Positions 12,001 to 24,422 of a stretch of 64,000 bases of DNA are shown piece after piece. Numbering within the stretch: the stretch's first letter is position 1; every line of letters begins with the position of its first letter. The stretch is from Paraspadella gotoi. Taxonomy: Eukaryota; Chaetognatha. Under the pieces are notes generated by a model. That model was not told the origin of the DNA, did no database searches, and saw nothing but the letters and a program-made list of their open reading frames with translations. The stretch spans positions 4,648,573-4,712,572 of the forward strand of contig CM119266.1 of assembly GCA_051294375.1 (NCBI GenBank), given 5' to 3'. The position numbers and the translations under genes are program-made.

Positions 12001-15000
12001 GTGGCAATTGCTGTTGCCCGTCACTGTTTATCTTTTTCACAGAGAACTGCACTCATATAATAAACTCAACTCCTTTGGGCGACACTTTCTCCCTCTACCA
12101 GAATTTCAGTAAATTAAATTTAAAACGCCGAACAAATTAAGATGAACTCGTTCAGAACTTAAAGATTTAATTTTTTTACCGGATTTAAATTTGCACTTGA
12201 TTTTTTAAAATTTCGATTTCGATCGCTGATTCGTTTTTCTGTTGAGACGCAAAAAGATTTAAGATTTAAAGTTTTTAAGATATTAAAAGCGTGAGAAGTT
12301 GAAGGCAGGCGCCGTTTTCGAATCACGCTGTCCTCGATCAAAGATTAGATTCGAACTTTGTGAGTCTTAACCTTTTAACCGTGACGCCCAACCTCCTGTT
12401 TTAACGACGTCGAGTGACACTCTCTCTCTCTCTCTCTATCTCTCTCTGTCTGTCTCTCTCTCTCTCTCTCTCACTTTAAAATTTCATTTGTTATCGCGAG
12501 TGAACCCACTACTACGGAGTTTCTCCCTTCTCCTATATATCCTCTCGGCTTATTTTTTCGAGTCTTAAAAATGGTTATCGCTCTCAATCCCTGGTCGCCT
12601 CTTTTATCGCTTCGATTCCGCCAGGGTCGCGGTTCACTTGACGGCTCAGTTTTTTAGTTTAATTTAAAAACTATAATTATTAAGGCGATATAATTATTAT
12701 CGTGATATAAATAATTATTTCCAACTATAGTAAAACAATATATATAAATTTTTTTTTAAATCTAAATTTAAAAAAAAAACCCCGACTTATTCTCATTCTT
12801 GGGCCGTTGCCACTGGTTGTTTTTTACTCTTCCTCCAAACAAACTCGTGCCACCTTCTTCTCTTCTGCCAAACTCAGCTTAATTTGGAATTTTGTTTCAT
12901 ATATATTTTTGTTACAAAAAATCTAATGACCAGACTCTTCTCTTTTCTCGCCAACACGCCCCCTTCTTCGCTCAGGTCTTGGTCACGAAAGGCGTCGCAG
13001 TTCGACTCCGAGCGCCACCTATCCGACCAACAACGCGGCTCTCGTTTCTGCCCATTTGGGCCAAGAGTCTCAACCCCGCGGATTCCTCATGCAAGAATCC
13101 GATCGTCACGATTCTCCGCGTCCGAGTGAGTTGTTGTTCTTGTTGTTGTTGTTGTTGTTGTTGTTCTCGTTTCGATCAAACTTCCTCCTTTCCATTTTTC
13201 AGTCTCGGAAATGAGCGGCGCCTCCTTCTCCGGAGTCAAACGGGAATCCGCGGATTCCTCCGTCCCTAACCCTTCCTCCAATTACCCTCCCGCAGCAGCA
13301 GCAGCAGCCGCCGCCGCCGCCCTTCCTCCCCAACTTCACCCGCGGCATCCGCGACAATCGCCGCCGCGTCAGCGATCGAGGTCCCCGAACCGTCACGTCG
13401 CTCCCTCTCTCGTCACTGGACAATCCTCGCCCCCTTCTCGATCTTCGCCATCTCGCGGCGAAAGAAGGTGAGAACGAATTTCGATTCGTGATTCAATTTA
13501 GTCGCGGATTCGCGCGTGGCTCTATAGTCTATAAGACGTCTGTCAGTTCGTGGATATTTTGTATTAAGTAAGTGAAAAGAATGAAATTTGTGACTTAAAA
13601 AAAGAACGCGCGTTTAAGTCGTCCTGCCTTTTTAAAAATCCAAAATGCCAACTAAAGTTTTTGAGGAGGAAGAGGAGGCAATCGTTAAAGAAATGAATTA
13701 ACCGAAGTCAGTGATCATGAGATCCTCGTTGTCCTTTTATTTCTATTCGTTAAGAAATGAATTAACCGAAGTCGTGATCATGAGATCCTCGTTGTCCTTT
13801 TATTTCTATTCGTTAAGAAATGAATTAACCGAAGTCGTGATCATGAGATCCTCGTTGTCCTTTTATTTCTATTCGTTAAAGAAATGAATTAACCGAAGTC
13901 GTGATCATGAGATCCTCGTTGTCCTTTTATTTCTATTCGTTAAAGAAATGAATTAACCGAAGTCTGTGATCATGAGATCCTCGTTGTCCTTTTATTTCTA
14001 TTCGTCGATAATCGCGTAACAAAGTCTATCATTTGGTGAGATTCGCTGGATCCGATGGATCCGTCGGCCCTCAATTCCCGTCCTCACGATAGAATTAAAA
14101 GAGAAAGAAAAAAGATAAGTTTCTTCGGGGAAAGATTAATTAATGATTACTAATTAATGATTATTAATTGATTACCTCGGTCCCTTTGAGAAAACTTTCA
14201 GTTCGTTTTAACGTAGCGAAAGCGCGTTGGTTCTTTAAATTTTTTTCTTCCTCCTCTTCCAATTGAATGGCACTGAATGCAGGGAGCTTCACCCGCGGGT
14301 CCCTATCCACACCCAGTACCCAACTTGATTAAGAGAAGATAACTTGATACCTCGACGTTTCTATTAGCTCGTTGCTCAGATAGTGATAGTGACTGCTAGG
14401 GCCTAAAACTAGAAAGATTAAAAGACGGAATTCAGATACAGTGCGATGCACCACGCAAAACTTCGGTCACAAAGTAATTGCGGGTAAAGTTATTGTGATC
14501 ACTGGGAAATACACTGCGGCGCAACACATTGGATGTACCGATCTTGTTTTAAGATATGACTATCCCTTGCCAGCAATACTCCTTAGCTTCCGACCAAGCT
14601 CTGATATTCGCTGTTTTCACACTCAAGGTTGTTTAAACCGTCTTCACGGGAAAACATATAGCTGGGTTTGGACACAGGACCTCATGGTCATGATCCTACT
14701 TTTTCTCCGAGCCACCATCACTTAAATCCTTAAAGGGATAAAAACTGAACCTCACCTTTGAAGATGATCCGCGATGTCTTTTTGTAGTTGCTGCACAGCT
14801 GCTTTATGAGTTTGTTTTTGGTATTCGATTTTTTTGTTTGAAATCTCTAATTCTGATCAAAAAGGAAGTAGAAAAAATATTTCGAAATCATTATTCCTTA
14901 TCAATAGGGTAGTGCGGGGTAATTTCGGAACAGGGGTAATTCGGAACACTGACATCTAAAATGAAATAAAAAAATTGTTTAAAAATATTTAAAAAAATTT

Positions 15001-18000
15001 TTTTGGTGCATTAAATATTTCACCAACTTGACTTTCCATTATTAAAGTTACAGCATTCCGCTGCTGCTGCAGCAACTGCAGCAGCAATTTCAAAGCTGCT
15101 CGTCAAATTTTGTCTTTGAGTAGTCGTTTTCAAGCCTCTGTCACTGTCATATTTGACGTAATATGATTATGGAATATTAATATATGATAGACGAGACTAC
15201 TAATTTTTAGTTATTGAATACATTATTTCGAAAAAATAAGTCAATTATTTTTACATAGCTACAATTAAATTGTGTTACCTCTTTTTCTTTTTATAACGTG
15301 TTAGTAATAATTTACTTATATTGATAACAGTTAGCAATATTTGTTAAATTATTAGTCGAAAAAAATTATTATACTATTAATTTTACAGTAAAAAATCAAT
15401 TTTTAGCCATAAAAATTTGTTTGTTTGTTGATGATGATTGTACTGAATCAACCTCGTTGTATTCGAATAAAATCGCATATATATAAAAAAGTTTGGAATG
15501 GAATTTAACGCCTAAATATTGTTAAAAAATAGTTTGAGACAAAATTAAGAAGAAATTAATATAAAATTAATATAAATGTAAAAATTTATAAAAGGAGATA
15601 AAAATAAAATACAATTTAAAAAGATGAATTAAAATGATAAATAAAAAGAATAAGAAAAAATAACATTGGAAATAAAAAATGGGGGGGAAAAAAACCAATA
15701 TTAATTGAAAAGAAAGATGGGGACGATATTCAGGAATGAAAAGAAATAAAAAACTTTGTCAAAAATACTATGAATCAAAAAATATATATATATTTGGTAT
15801 CTATTGTTGTTCAATAATTTTTCAAAAATGAGAACATAGTATTAAAAATTATTTTATCCACTTAAGAATGTAAGATTTAAAATTTTTTATACATAAAACA
15901 TCAATGACAGGCACTATGCTCCAAATAATAGTGTTTTTGTTATTATTTTTTATAATATTATAAAAAAATATACATAATATATTAAGTGTTCCGTTTTACC
16001 CCAGGGTGGGGTAAAACGGAACACTTTCAATTTTTAAAAAGGGGTCGCAGGATAAAAACGACTACATCACTCTGTAGCGGGGACACTTTCCTCGATATAT
16101 TACCAGAAATTTTTTTTTTTAATAAACTTACTATGTGAAAAATTTGAATACTTACAAAAGTGTTCCGAATTACCCCGCACTACCCTATTCCATATTATTA
16201 TTTTATTAATATTATTATTCCTACCTTTTTCAGACTTTTTGGAAGACTCTCTTTCAATTTTCGGTTGTTTTTGCTTCCCCTTGGTGAATGAAGGATGCAT
16301 TTTAAGTGCATTACGAATTACATTTTTTTATCCTGGTTTTCTTACTTTGATAGCTTTTAAAACTTGATGTTTCCTAGTGTAAAAATTGAACTATTTAACT
16401 TAAATGTTACTAATTTTCTAGAGTTTATTTTATACTTTTGGTTTTCAATAAATTTGCTTTTTGATTGATTTTCAATTTCTCCTCCGGTATAATTCGTTAA
16501 ATCCTTACTTTCAACGCTGTCCTAGTATATAAATCAGATTTTCAGTTAGTACCAAATATATCCAAAAAGAAAAACCGTTTGTCTTACTTTTTTTAAAGTT
16601 GATATTGGCTGTGAACTTTTTTCGCTTTCCGAGCTACCAGAAAATTCTCCCTCTTTTTCTGTGTGAAATAAAATAGAAAACAAGAACGGTAAATCCAATG
16701 TGTTGCGCCGCAGTGACTTTATTAACATAAGTGGTACAGACTAATGGACAGCAGACATACTGACGGACAGACCGAAAAGTGACTTATAGAGTCGCTCCGC
16801 GAGTACTCGCGGCGCAACTAACAATACATTTAAACTGGTTTTTAATTAATTTTTACTGGCATACTTACCAAACAAAGAGGCAAGAGAAAGTTCACTTCCT
16901 TGATGTTTACTCAAAATTTTGTCGAAATTTGGAAGACTAAAATAAAAAAAATATAGTATATGTTTACGTTTTTAAAAATTGAGCATAAAAATATAGGGAA
17001 TTTGATTTTGTTAATATATTAATTATTAAATGAGGTTATGGAACAAGGCGTGGTCGGTTTTAATTAATTAATATTAATAAATCTTAATTAATTAATTAAT
17101 TTTAATTAAACTTGGATAACTTTTTTAGGGAAGTAAAATTGTTTTTTAATTAAACTTTAGTTGATGTTTTCCATAAAATTAGAACCTTTTACATTGTTTG
17201 AAAGTATTTTAATGATAAAAAATAAGTCTCAATATAGTATAATATAATTGTATTAATCCTTTCTTTTGTTGTTTGTTGAGATAATTAAAAACGAAAATTT
17301 TTCGGAACAACAATAAAGTTTTTTATTAACTTTGGACATGTTTCGGCTCACAACTCAAGCCTTCATCAGCATCTGAAATCACAAAATAATTTATTTCACA
17401 AACATTGAGAGAGAGAGAGGAGAGAGAGAGAGAGAGGGAGAGTTTCCAACAAAGAATTTAGTAAAGGAAAGTGGTCAGATGCGAGGACAGGTGAAGATGA
17501 GGACAGGGATGAAAGGAGAGTGAATGTGAAATTGGTGAAAAGGGAGAGAGAGAGGGAGAGAGAGACACAGAGAGAGAGAAATAATAGTATACATTAGGCA
17601 ATGTACAACAAAGATAAATAGTATTATAAACTAGACATAACAAAGATTGAAATAAATTAAATTAGGCTGTTTGTGCATTTTTGAAATAGTGGAATATTGA
17701 AATATTGAAAATGAAATGGAAAAGGATAGTTTGTGAGGGATAGTTAAGATAAAGAGCCAAGATCCAGACGGTGACAAGCAAGATACGTGAATACTGCACC
17801 CTCAGTATTTCACAGAGTCAACCCTGACTCTACGCAGCCGCCTCTTTTCTTCGGTCAGCCGAAGGTTCATAAGCCCGGCTTTACCGCTACGCCCGATCGT
17901 ATCTGCCCGCAATTCCATTTTCAATGGAATGACAAAGGAGTTGGGACGCATTCTCACTCCTCTTGTTGGCAAACCCACACCTCAAAAATTCTCTAGATCT

Positions 18001-20215
18001 GACAGAAAAGTTGCAGCATCACAAAGTGCCTGATACTCATCTCTGGTCTCAATGTGAATTTACAAAGCATGTTTACAAATATCCCTCAGGGCCTGATGTT
18101 AGCCTCCGCAGAGCGCCGCCTGAGAGGAGACCGGACATTGCATGAGCGTACGCCAATACAATTGGATGATATCATGGCATTGCTGCGGCTGGACCTGGAA
18201 CTGGCATACTTCAGGTTCGATGGATGGTACTATGCCCAGCCTGGTGGCTTAGGGATGGGCAAATCAACCTCAAGTCCTCTGGCAGACTTCTATATGGAGG
18301 ACTATGAGGTGGAAGCTTTGGACTCTTTTCGATCTCTGCATGGGGCAGAGTCAGTCCTCTTCTGGTATCGGAAAAAAGACGATACCATTCTGGCCGTGCG
18401 CAAGGATCTCATTGAGAGGCCTTTTGACCCATTTGAACAGCATTGAAGCTAGCATCAATTGGACATGTGAAAAGGAGGTGAATGGTCAAATTCCAATGCT
18501 CGATGTGCTGGTAAAGCGCAAAGAGGGCGGCTCAATTGGAATTTTCAGTATACCGCAAACCGACCCATACTGACCAATATATTCCCTTCGATTCTCATGC
18601 CCTTGTCGCACAAGCTCGCCACGGTCAGAGCCCTTACCAGAAGAGGCCCAGCTGATTCCGTCGACCCCCGAGCTTCAGGCCGCCGAGCTTGAGCATTGTC
18701 AAAAGAGCCCTGGCGCTCATGGTTACCCTCTGTGGGCTTATGAGAAGGCAAGGTTCCGGCAGAACCTGGCTGAGGACAGTGGCCACCAAGGGGCTGTCCA
18801 AGTAACTGCTGACGCAAGTTCAACCTCCACCCCCCAGGAGGAAGAACGAGGCCTTGCTGCTGAAGGCCGACACGCGCCACCACAGCGCAAAATGGGAGAT
18901 AAGCAGAAGCGCCTCAAGAACGTGGGTCACCTGTCGCCTCCCTACCACCAGGGGATCACTGAAGCATTGGTGCGGGTGCTAGCAAAGCAGGGGATCTCCA
19001 CTTCAGTGACGACCCGCGGCTCTTTACCGTGAGCATTTGGTGAAACCGAAAGACAAAATCCCAGACCGAAACATCAGGAGCCGTCTATTGGGCGGCCTGT
19101 GCAGGGGCGGGCAACCAACCCTGCTCGCGCAGCATACGTGGGTGAGACAGGCAAATCTCCTATCAGATCGATTCCAACAACACACAAAGCCCTACAAAGA
19201 TGCAAGAGGGCATTACCTTTCGGCAGTTGCTGAGCATGGCAGAAACTATGGGTCATCTGTTTAGAGAGGAAGACTGTCTCGTGCTGTCCCATGACCAAAA
19301 TTGGTTCTCAAGAGGTATTAGAGAGGCAATTTACATCAAAGCCCTCGAGCCCTCTTTGAATCGTGATGGAGGACGATTCGACCTCCCTCCAAGCTATGAT
19401 TCGCTTATCAAAACTGTGGTGGAGCACCCAACGCCACCTCCAGCCGCACGGGTGACTCCCCTGTCCCCACTCAACGGGTCAGGCGGAGACCTCTCAGCAG
19501 GCAATGGATACCTGATGCCTCACCCAAGCCTAGGCAACTTGGCACGAACTCTCCTCGTACCGAGCGTCGCCCAAAACGATGGCTGCAGGAGGAGGGGGAA
19601 GAGTCTGTATCTCCTGTACCAAAACAGGCCAGAACAGGCAATCGCCCCGCCTCACCGTCAGGTGAGAGGAGGGCATTCGGCAGGCTTATCAGGTCAGAGA
19701 GACATTCGAGTGGCACTGGGCATTTTTTCCAGGTGGGTCATTACCAGATCCCAGCCTAACTAACTACCCACCCACAAATACTCTCTCACCTATGACAGGC
19801 CTATGAACCGAAATTCATCCAGTAAATCCCCTCATTTGCCCGGCTGGGGGGGGGACCAGGCTCACTTTGAGCTCTTTCTTTACTTTATCTTTTTCTCTTA
19901 CCTCTTTATCTTAACTATCCCTCACAAACTATCCTTTTCCATTTCATTTTCAATATTTCAATATTCCACTATTTCAAAAATGCACAAACAGCCAATTTAA
20001 TTTATTTCAATCTTTGTTATGTCTAGTTTATAATACATTTATCTTTGTTGTACAATTGCCTAATGTATACTATTATTTCTCTCTCTCTGTGTCTCTCTCT
20101 CCTCTCTCTCTCTCCCTTTTCACCAATTTCACATTCACTCTCCTTTTCATCCCTGTCCTCATCTTCACCTGTCTCGCGCATCTGACCACTTTCCTTTACT
20201 AAATTCTTTGTTGGA

Positions 20216-20260
<45 letters not shown>

Positions 20261-23200
20261 GTTTGTGAAATAAATTATTTGTGATTTCAGATGCTGATGA
20301 AGGTTTGAGTTGTGAGCCGAAACATGTCCAAAAGTTAATAAAAAACTTATTGTTGTTCCACGAAAATTTTCGTTTTTAATTAGTATAATATAAATAATTA
20401 CTGTCTCTTCAGTAATAAATTTCTTGAATTCAAAACCTTTTTGGTGATGCTTCTTTCGATGATACTGACATTTGTTCCCAAAGATATTCCTAGCAAAAAA
20501 AACTATTTCTAAGAATATTAATTCTGGTCTGTCATAAAATTGAGGCGGTGTGAATATACCGCTATACCGCCACACATTACCAATTAGTCTTTATTTTCAC
20601 GTACCTGTTTTTCACTCAAGTTGACTCCTATTGATATTGTATTTTCAAGAGTAAAAGTTTTTGTATTTCTGTAAATTGTTTAATAATTAACCGTATTTTC
20701 ATCTGTATGTAGCAAGTGTTTATTATACATACCGTGGTTCTTTTCCGTCTTTCCAAATTCCAATGCTTTCAAAAATTTCATTGACTGCTTCGTAACTAGA
20801 TATTCGTGAGTCGATCAGAAACTTGCAACAAAAAAATTACCCAAAACGATATTAATTTACAAATGAATTTTCTTTTAAATGTTTAAATGATTCTTCAAAG
20901 TTTTTACCATAGTCTTTTCGGAAAAGAATTCGTGTCTTTGAATGCGGTTACTGTCAATGCTCTTTCTCGAGTATCTTGTCTTATCCTCTTCGAGTAAAGA
21001 CTTTGCATAGAAGGCATCTAATAAAAGTAAATTGATTGTATTAATTTAAAAATAGCTTTTTTTAAATAAAGCCTTGAAGTGACATAGATAATGTTATGAG
21101 TTTGCGACAGAACCGTTCAATAGTCCCTGAGTTTCGGATCAGGCTGTAACATCATGTTACAGGCGGATTAAGCGCCCCATCCCTCTAAGGCAACCACCGG
21201 GCTTGAACCCCGGACCTTTGGCTTGGGAGGCAAATGACTTGCCTCCTGCACCAATGGCCGCTGATAAACGGTTGGTGGATTTTAGTCCACCATTGCCTGA
21301 AAATTAAAGAGAGAGCTTACAAATTTTTTACTCACCAATTATTGCATCATCGAGGGTGTCATGCTGTTTCATATGCTCCAATTGGGCGTTGTATTTGGCT
21401 ACCCTGTCGGTCTCATTACTTCCTATGGACCTACAAGCTAAATGTTAATTAGCACGATAATATCTTCCTAGTTTTTGTTTTTTCTTACTTGTAAGTAGCG
21501 GTTACAGAATTTCGGCGGATTGAAAGTTCAGCTCTGTAATTTTATTTACATTTTTATATATTATTTTATTTTTCTTTATCAATATAAATAAAAAAAGAGT
21601 ACCTATTGTTATCTGCTCTGGTTTCAATCGAATCTATCACCACGACTACTCCTTGGGGTTCCATATCAGGTCTCATTTCAGCTCGCATTCTATAATTTTT
21701 ATACAATTTAATTATATTTTTATTACAAGACTTTTAAGGCATATTGTTTATAAAAATTATTATTTCATTCCTATTTTACATCTTATTGTTATGGGAATGG
21801 TCCGTGTCAATCGATCCTCTTGTTTTTATGATCATCATTTGATTGTACATTATTCCTTTAAAGGCCCCTGGAGTTCGGTATATTAGATCGCCTGATAAGA
21901 TTTTGAGTGATGCAGTCACAGTCAAAATGCTGTTTCCGACGCGTTCATTCTGAAAATTATTTCTTTATTATTTTTCGACCGCCAAATGTGAATTTATTTA
22001 GTTTCTTTAATTTATTTAATTAACTACGTCCTAGCTATTGCAATAATTTAAACAATATCACTTTTTTTTTTGGCTGAATTAGTAGCCCAATTTTTTGGCT
22101 GCCACACCCTGTATATTCCGATAGGTCTACCAAAACGTAACCGATTTTTCTTCCTTTAGCTTCTCCAGTGGCTTCCTATAAACAGGGTTACTATGAACTT
22201 TAAAAAAGAATTTGCGTTTCTGATACTTAACGTAATTAACGATATTGTCTCCATCATAATTAACGATATTGTCTCCATCATAATTAACGATATTGTCTCC
22301 ATCATAATTAACGATATTGTCTCCATCATATTTACCTGAAATATTGTAATTTTACATGGGCAAGGATCTAAGACGCACGTATCTTTCGACGAATAAAGGG
22401 TACATTGAAACGTGTACAGTTGTCTCCAGACAATGATGTGCTTCTTTACCTTTTATAAACTTTTGTTAATTAATCAAACTTAATTTTCTTTTCTGGTCGC
22501 TCACCTCCATGCTTCGAGTTTCCGACTTGAAATGTGTCCCTTCGCTGAGGTTGATTTTGCAATAAAACGATCCAGTCAGAAATGGAACCGCCATTAATTC
22601 TTCCAACTGAATCTGCACGATTGTCACATGATTTTTATTGTAAAGAGTTATTTATTGGAACTAATTTGTGCATAAATACCTCAACGTGAAACAAATGTTT
22701 TCGTTTCAGGCCCGGAAATAAATGACTCAACGTTCTCGACAGCGATTTGGTTGAATGGGGCATGGTTAAATTGGTTATTAATTATCCGACGATTTAATAA
22801 AATAAAAACTTAAATAATTTTTTTTCAGAGTATTACGTAGTTTTTTTGACATTTTTATAAGTGGGGTAAATTGGAAAAGATTCCCGCGAATACAATTGTC
22901 TCTCTTGATATCAGGGGTCATCACCCAGTGAGCACGTATCCCTCAACCGTTCCTCTTCTCCCGAATCCTCAAGACGTTCCTTACTTGGCCGCTCTCAGCG
23001 CCAACGCTCAACTTAATCCCGCCGCTGCTCTATCGTGAGATTCCGACCTTCCTACTAATTATATAACAGTCAGCTCTTTGTATGCCCAGATCTTATACAT
23101 AAGGAAGTCGTCATTTTATACCATTGAAACAGTTTTTAAAAATATTATTCCACTTCATTGATAAAAAAGTTAGGTAATCAGGGAATGAATAAACTAAACT

Positions 23201-24370
23201 GCGAGTTTAGATTAAATTTAAAAGGTCCTGTTATGTTATTATCCTGTAAGAAGAATGGAGGCCTTAGTTGGCTTATTTATTGAATTGATGAATAATTTTT
23301 AAATTTGTTTGACTAATTTCATATTAAATTACATTCTTGAAAAATAATTATTTTTGATTATCCTAACTTCAGATTTCCCTACTCTCATCTGCTGGCGGTG
23401 ACCATGAATCCTTATCAAAACCCCGGCGTCCATCACCCGTCGCCCCTTCGACTCCCTCTGCCCTGGGACGATAGGAGGAGAGAGGAGAGAAGGAGGGAGG
23501 AGGAGGAGAGGAGGGAGGAAGAGAGGAGGAGGGTAGAGGAGATGAAGAGGGTGGAGGAAGAAAGAAGAAAAGTAGAGGAGAGAAGAATGGAGGAAAAGAG
23601 GGAGGCAGAGAGGAGAAGAGAGATCATGGAAAGAGGTAGGGGGTTCGTTTTGGGGATTGTATTTATTATTAATTTTATTATTTTTATTATTATTATTATT
23701 ATAAAAGATCAACATTGCAGTATTTAAGTTGAAGCATAATCGTTTATATCTACTCTGAAACCAAATTATAATTTCTTTTTAACATTTCCTCGACCAACGG
23801 AAGAACGCGAGCAAGAGCGCGTCCGCTTGCGTCAACTCGAAGCGGATCGTCAGCGACACGAATACATGCAGTATTACTTGGCGACGCGACCCAAGAAACC
23901 AGACTTTGTGGGCGAAGTAAGATAAAAGAGGGATTAATTAGATTACAATTTCTGACAATATAAGATATTTGTATCTCTGTGAACACAACAAGTTTTGAGA
24001 AAATAATGATAACAATTAGAAATGATAAATTTAATAGACAATGGAGTTTAAGAGTAAGTTCTTATGCCGTGCTTCCACACCTTGTTCGTTCTTCCAGAGT
24101 TCCCGCGAGTCTCATCCCGCCGACGAAGTAGTCGATCTCCGCAAGCGATGCTACTCTTCGTCGCCAGCCAAGGCCACGCCCACTCCTCCGGCCGCTCACT
24201 CTCACCCGTCGCGCGACTGGCAGCGAGAACTCGATCTCAGAACACTCGGCCTCAGAGACGAAGCCTCGTTGGGTCGGGGCAGATGGCCATCCCAGTTGAC
24301 CAGGTACATCAAAGCAATTTCTTAATAGGGGGGGGAATCGTGTACATGTGCTCCTTGGCATTTTTATCCA

Positions 24371-24422
<52 letters not shown>

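Larger units (their letters stand above)
17248..20380 (+). mobile_element. Penelope-like retroelement with inverted terminal modules (decayed)
   Basis: The element sits in an intron of the nested EEIG1-like gene. Left (about 17284-17756) and right (about 19906-20380) arms are inverted copies of one another, each about 475 bp, each with a GA/TC-rich tract and a hammerhead core. Between them lies a frameshifted reverse transcriptase plus GIY-YIG-type endonuclease. A 13-bp direct repeat TAGTATAATATAA at 17235-17247 and 20381-20393 fits a target-site duplication, and the left end has about 36 bp outside the inverted arm, like the tail extension of Penelope elements. Pseudo-LTRs in inverted orientation are known for this class. 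Confidence 0.82.

Noticed and set aside
14752-14760. Extra short last exon of the nested gene after a 35-bp intron
   Set aside because: A TGA directly follows in frame, so an unspliced terminal exon is simpler; a 35-bp intron would be implausibly short.
17284-20383. LTR retrotransposon
   Set aside because: The terminal repeats are inverted, not direct, and the coding part is Penelope-type RT plus GIY-YIG endonuclease without gag, protease or integrase.
23433-23727. Minus-strand Ser/Leu-rich and Asn-rich frames
   Set aside because: They are shadows of the plus-strand Arg/Glu-rich GSE1-like exon and an adjacent ATT repeat.
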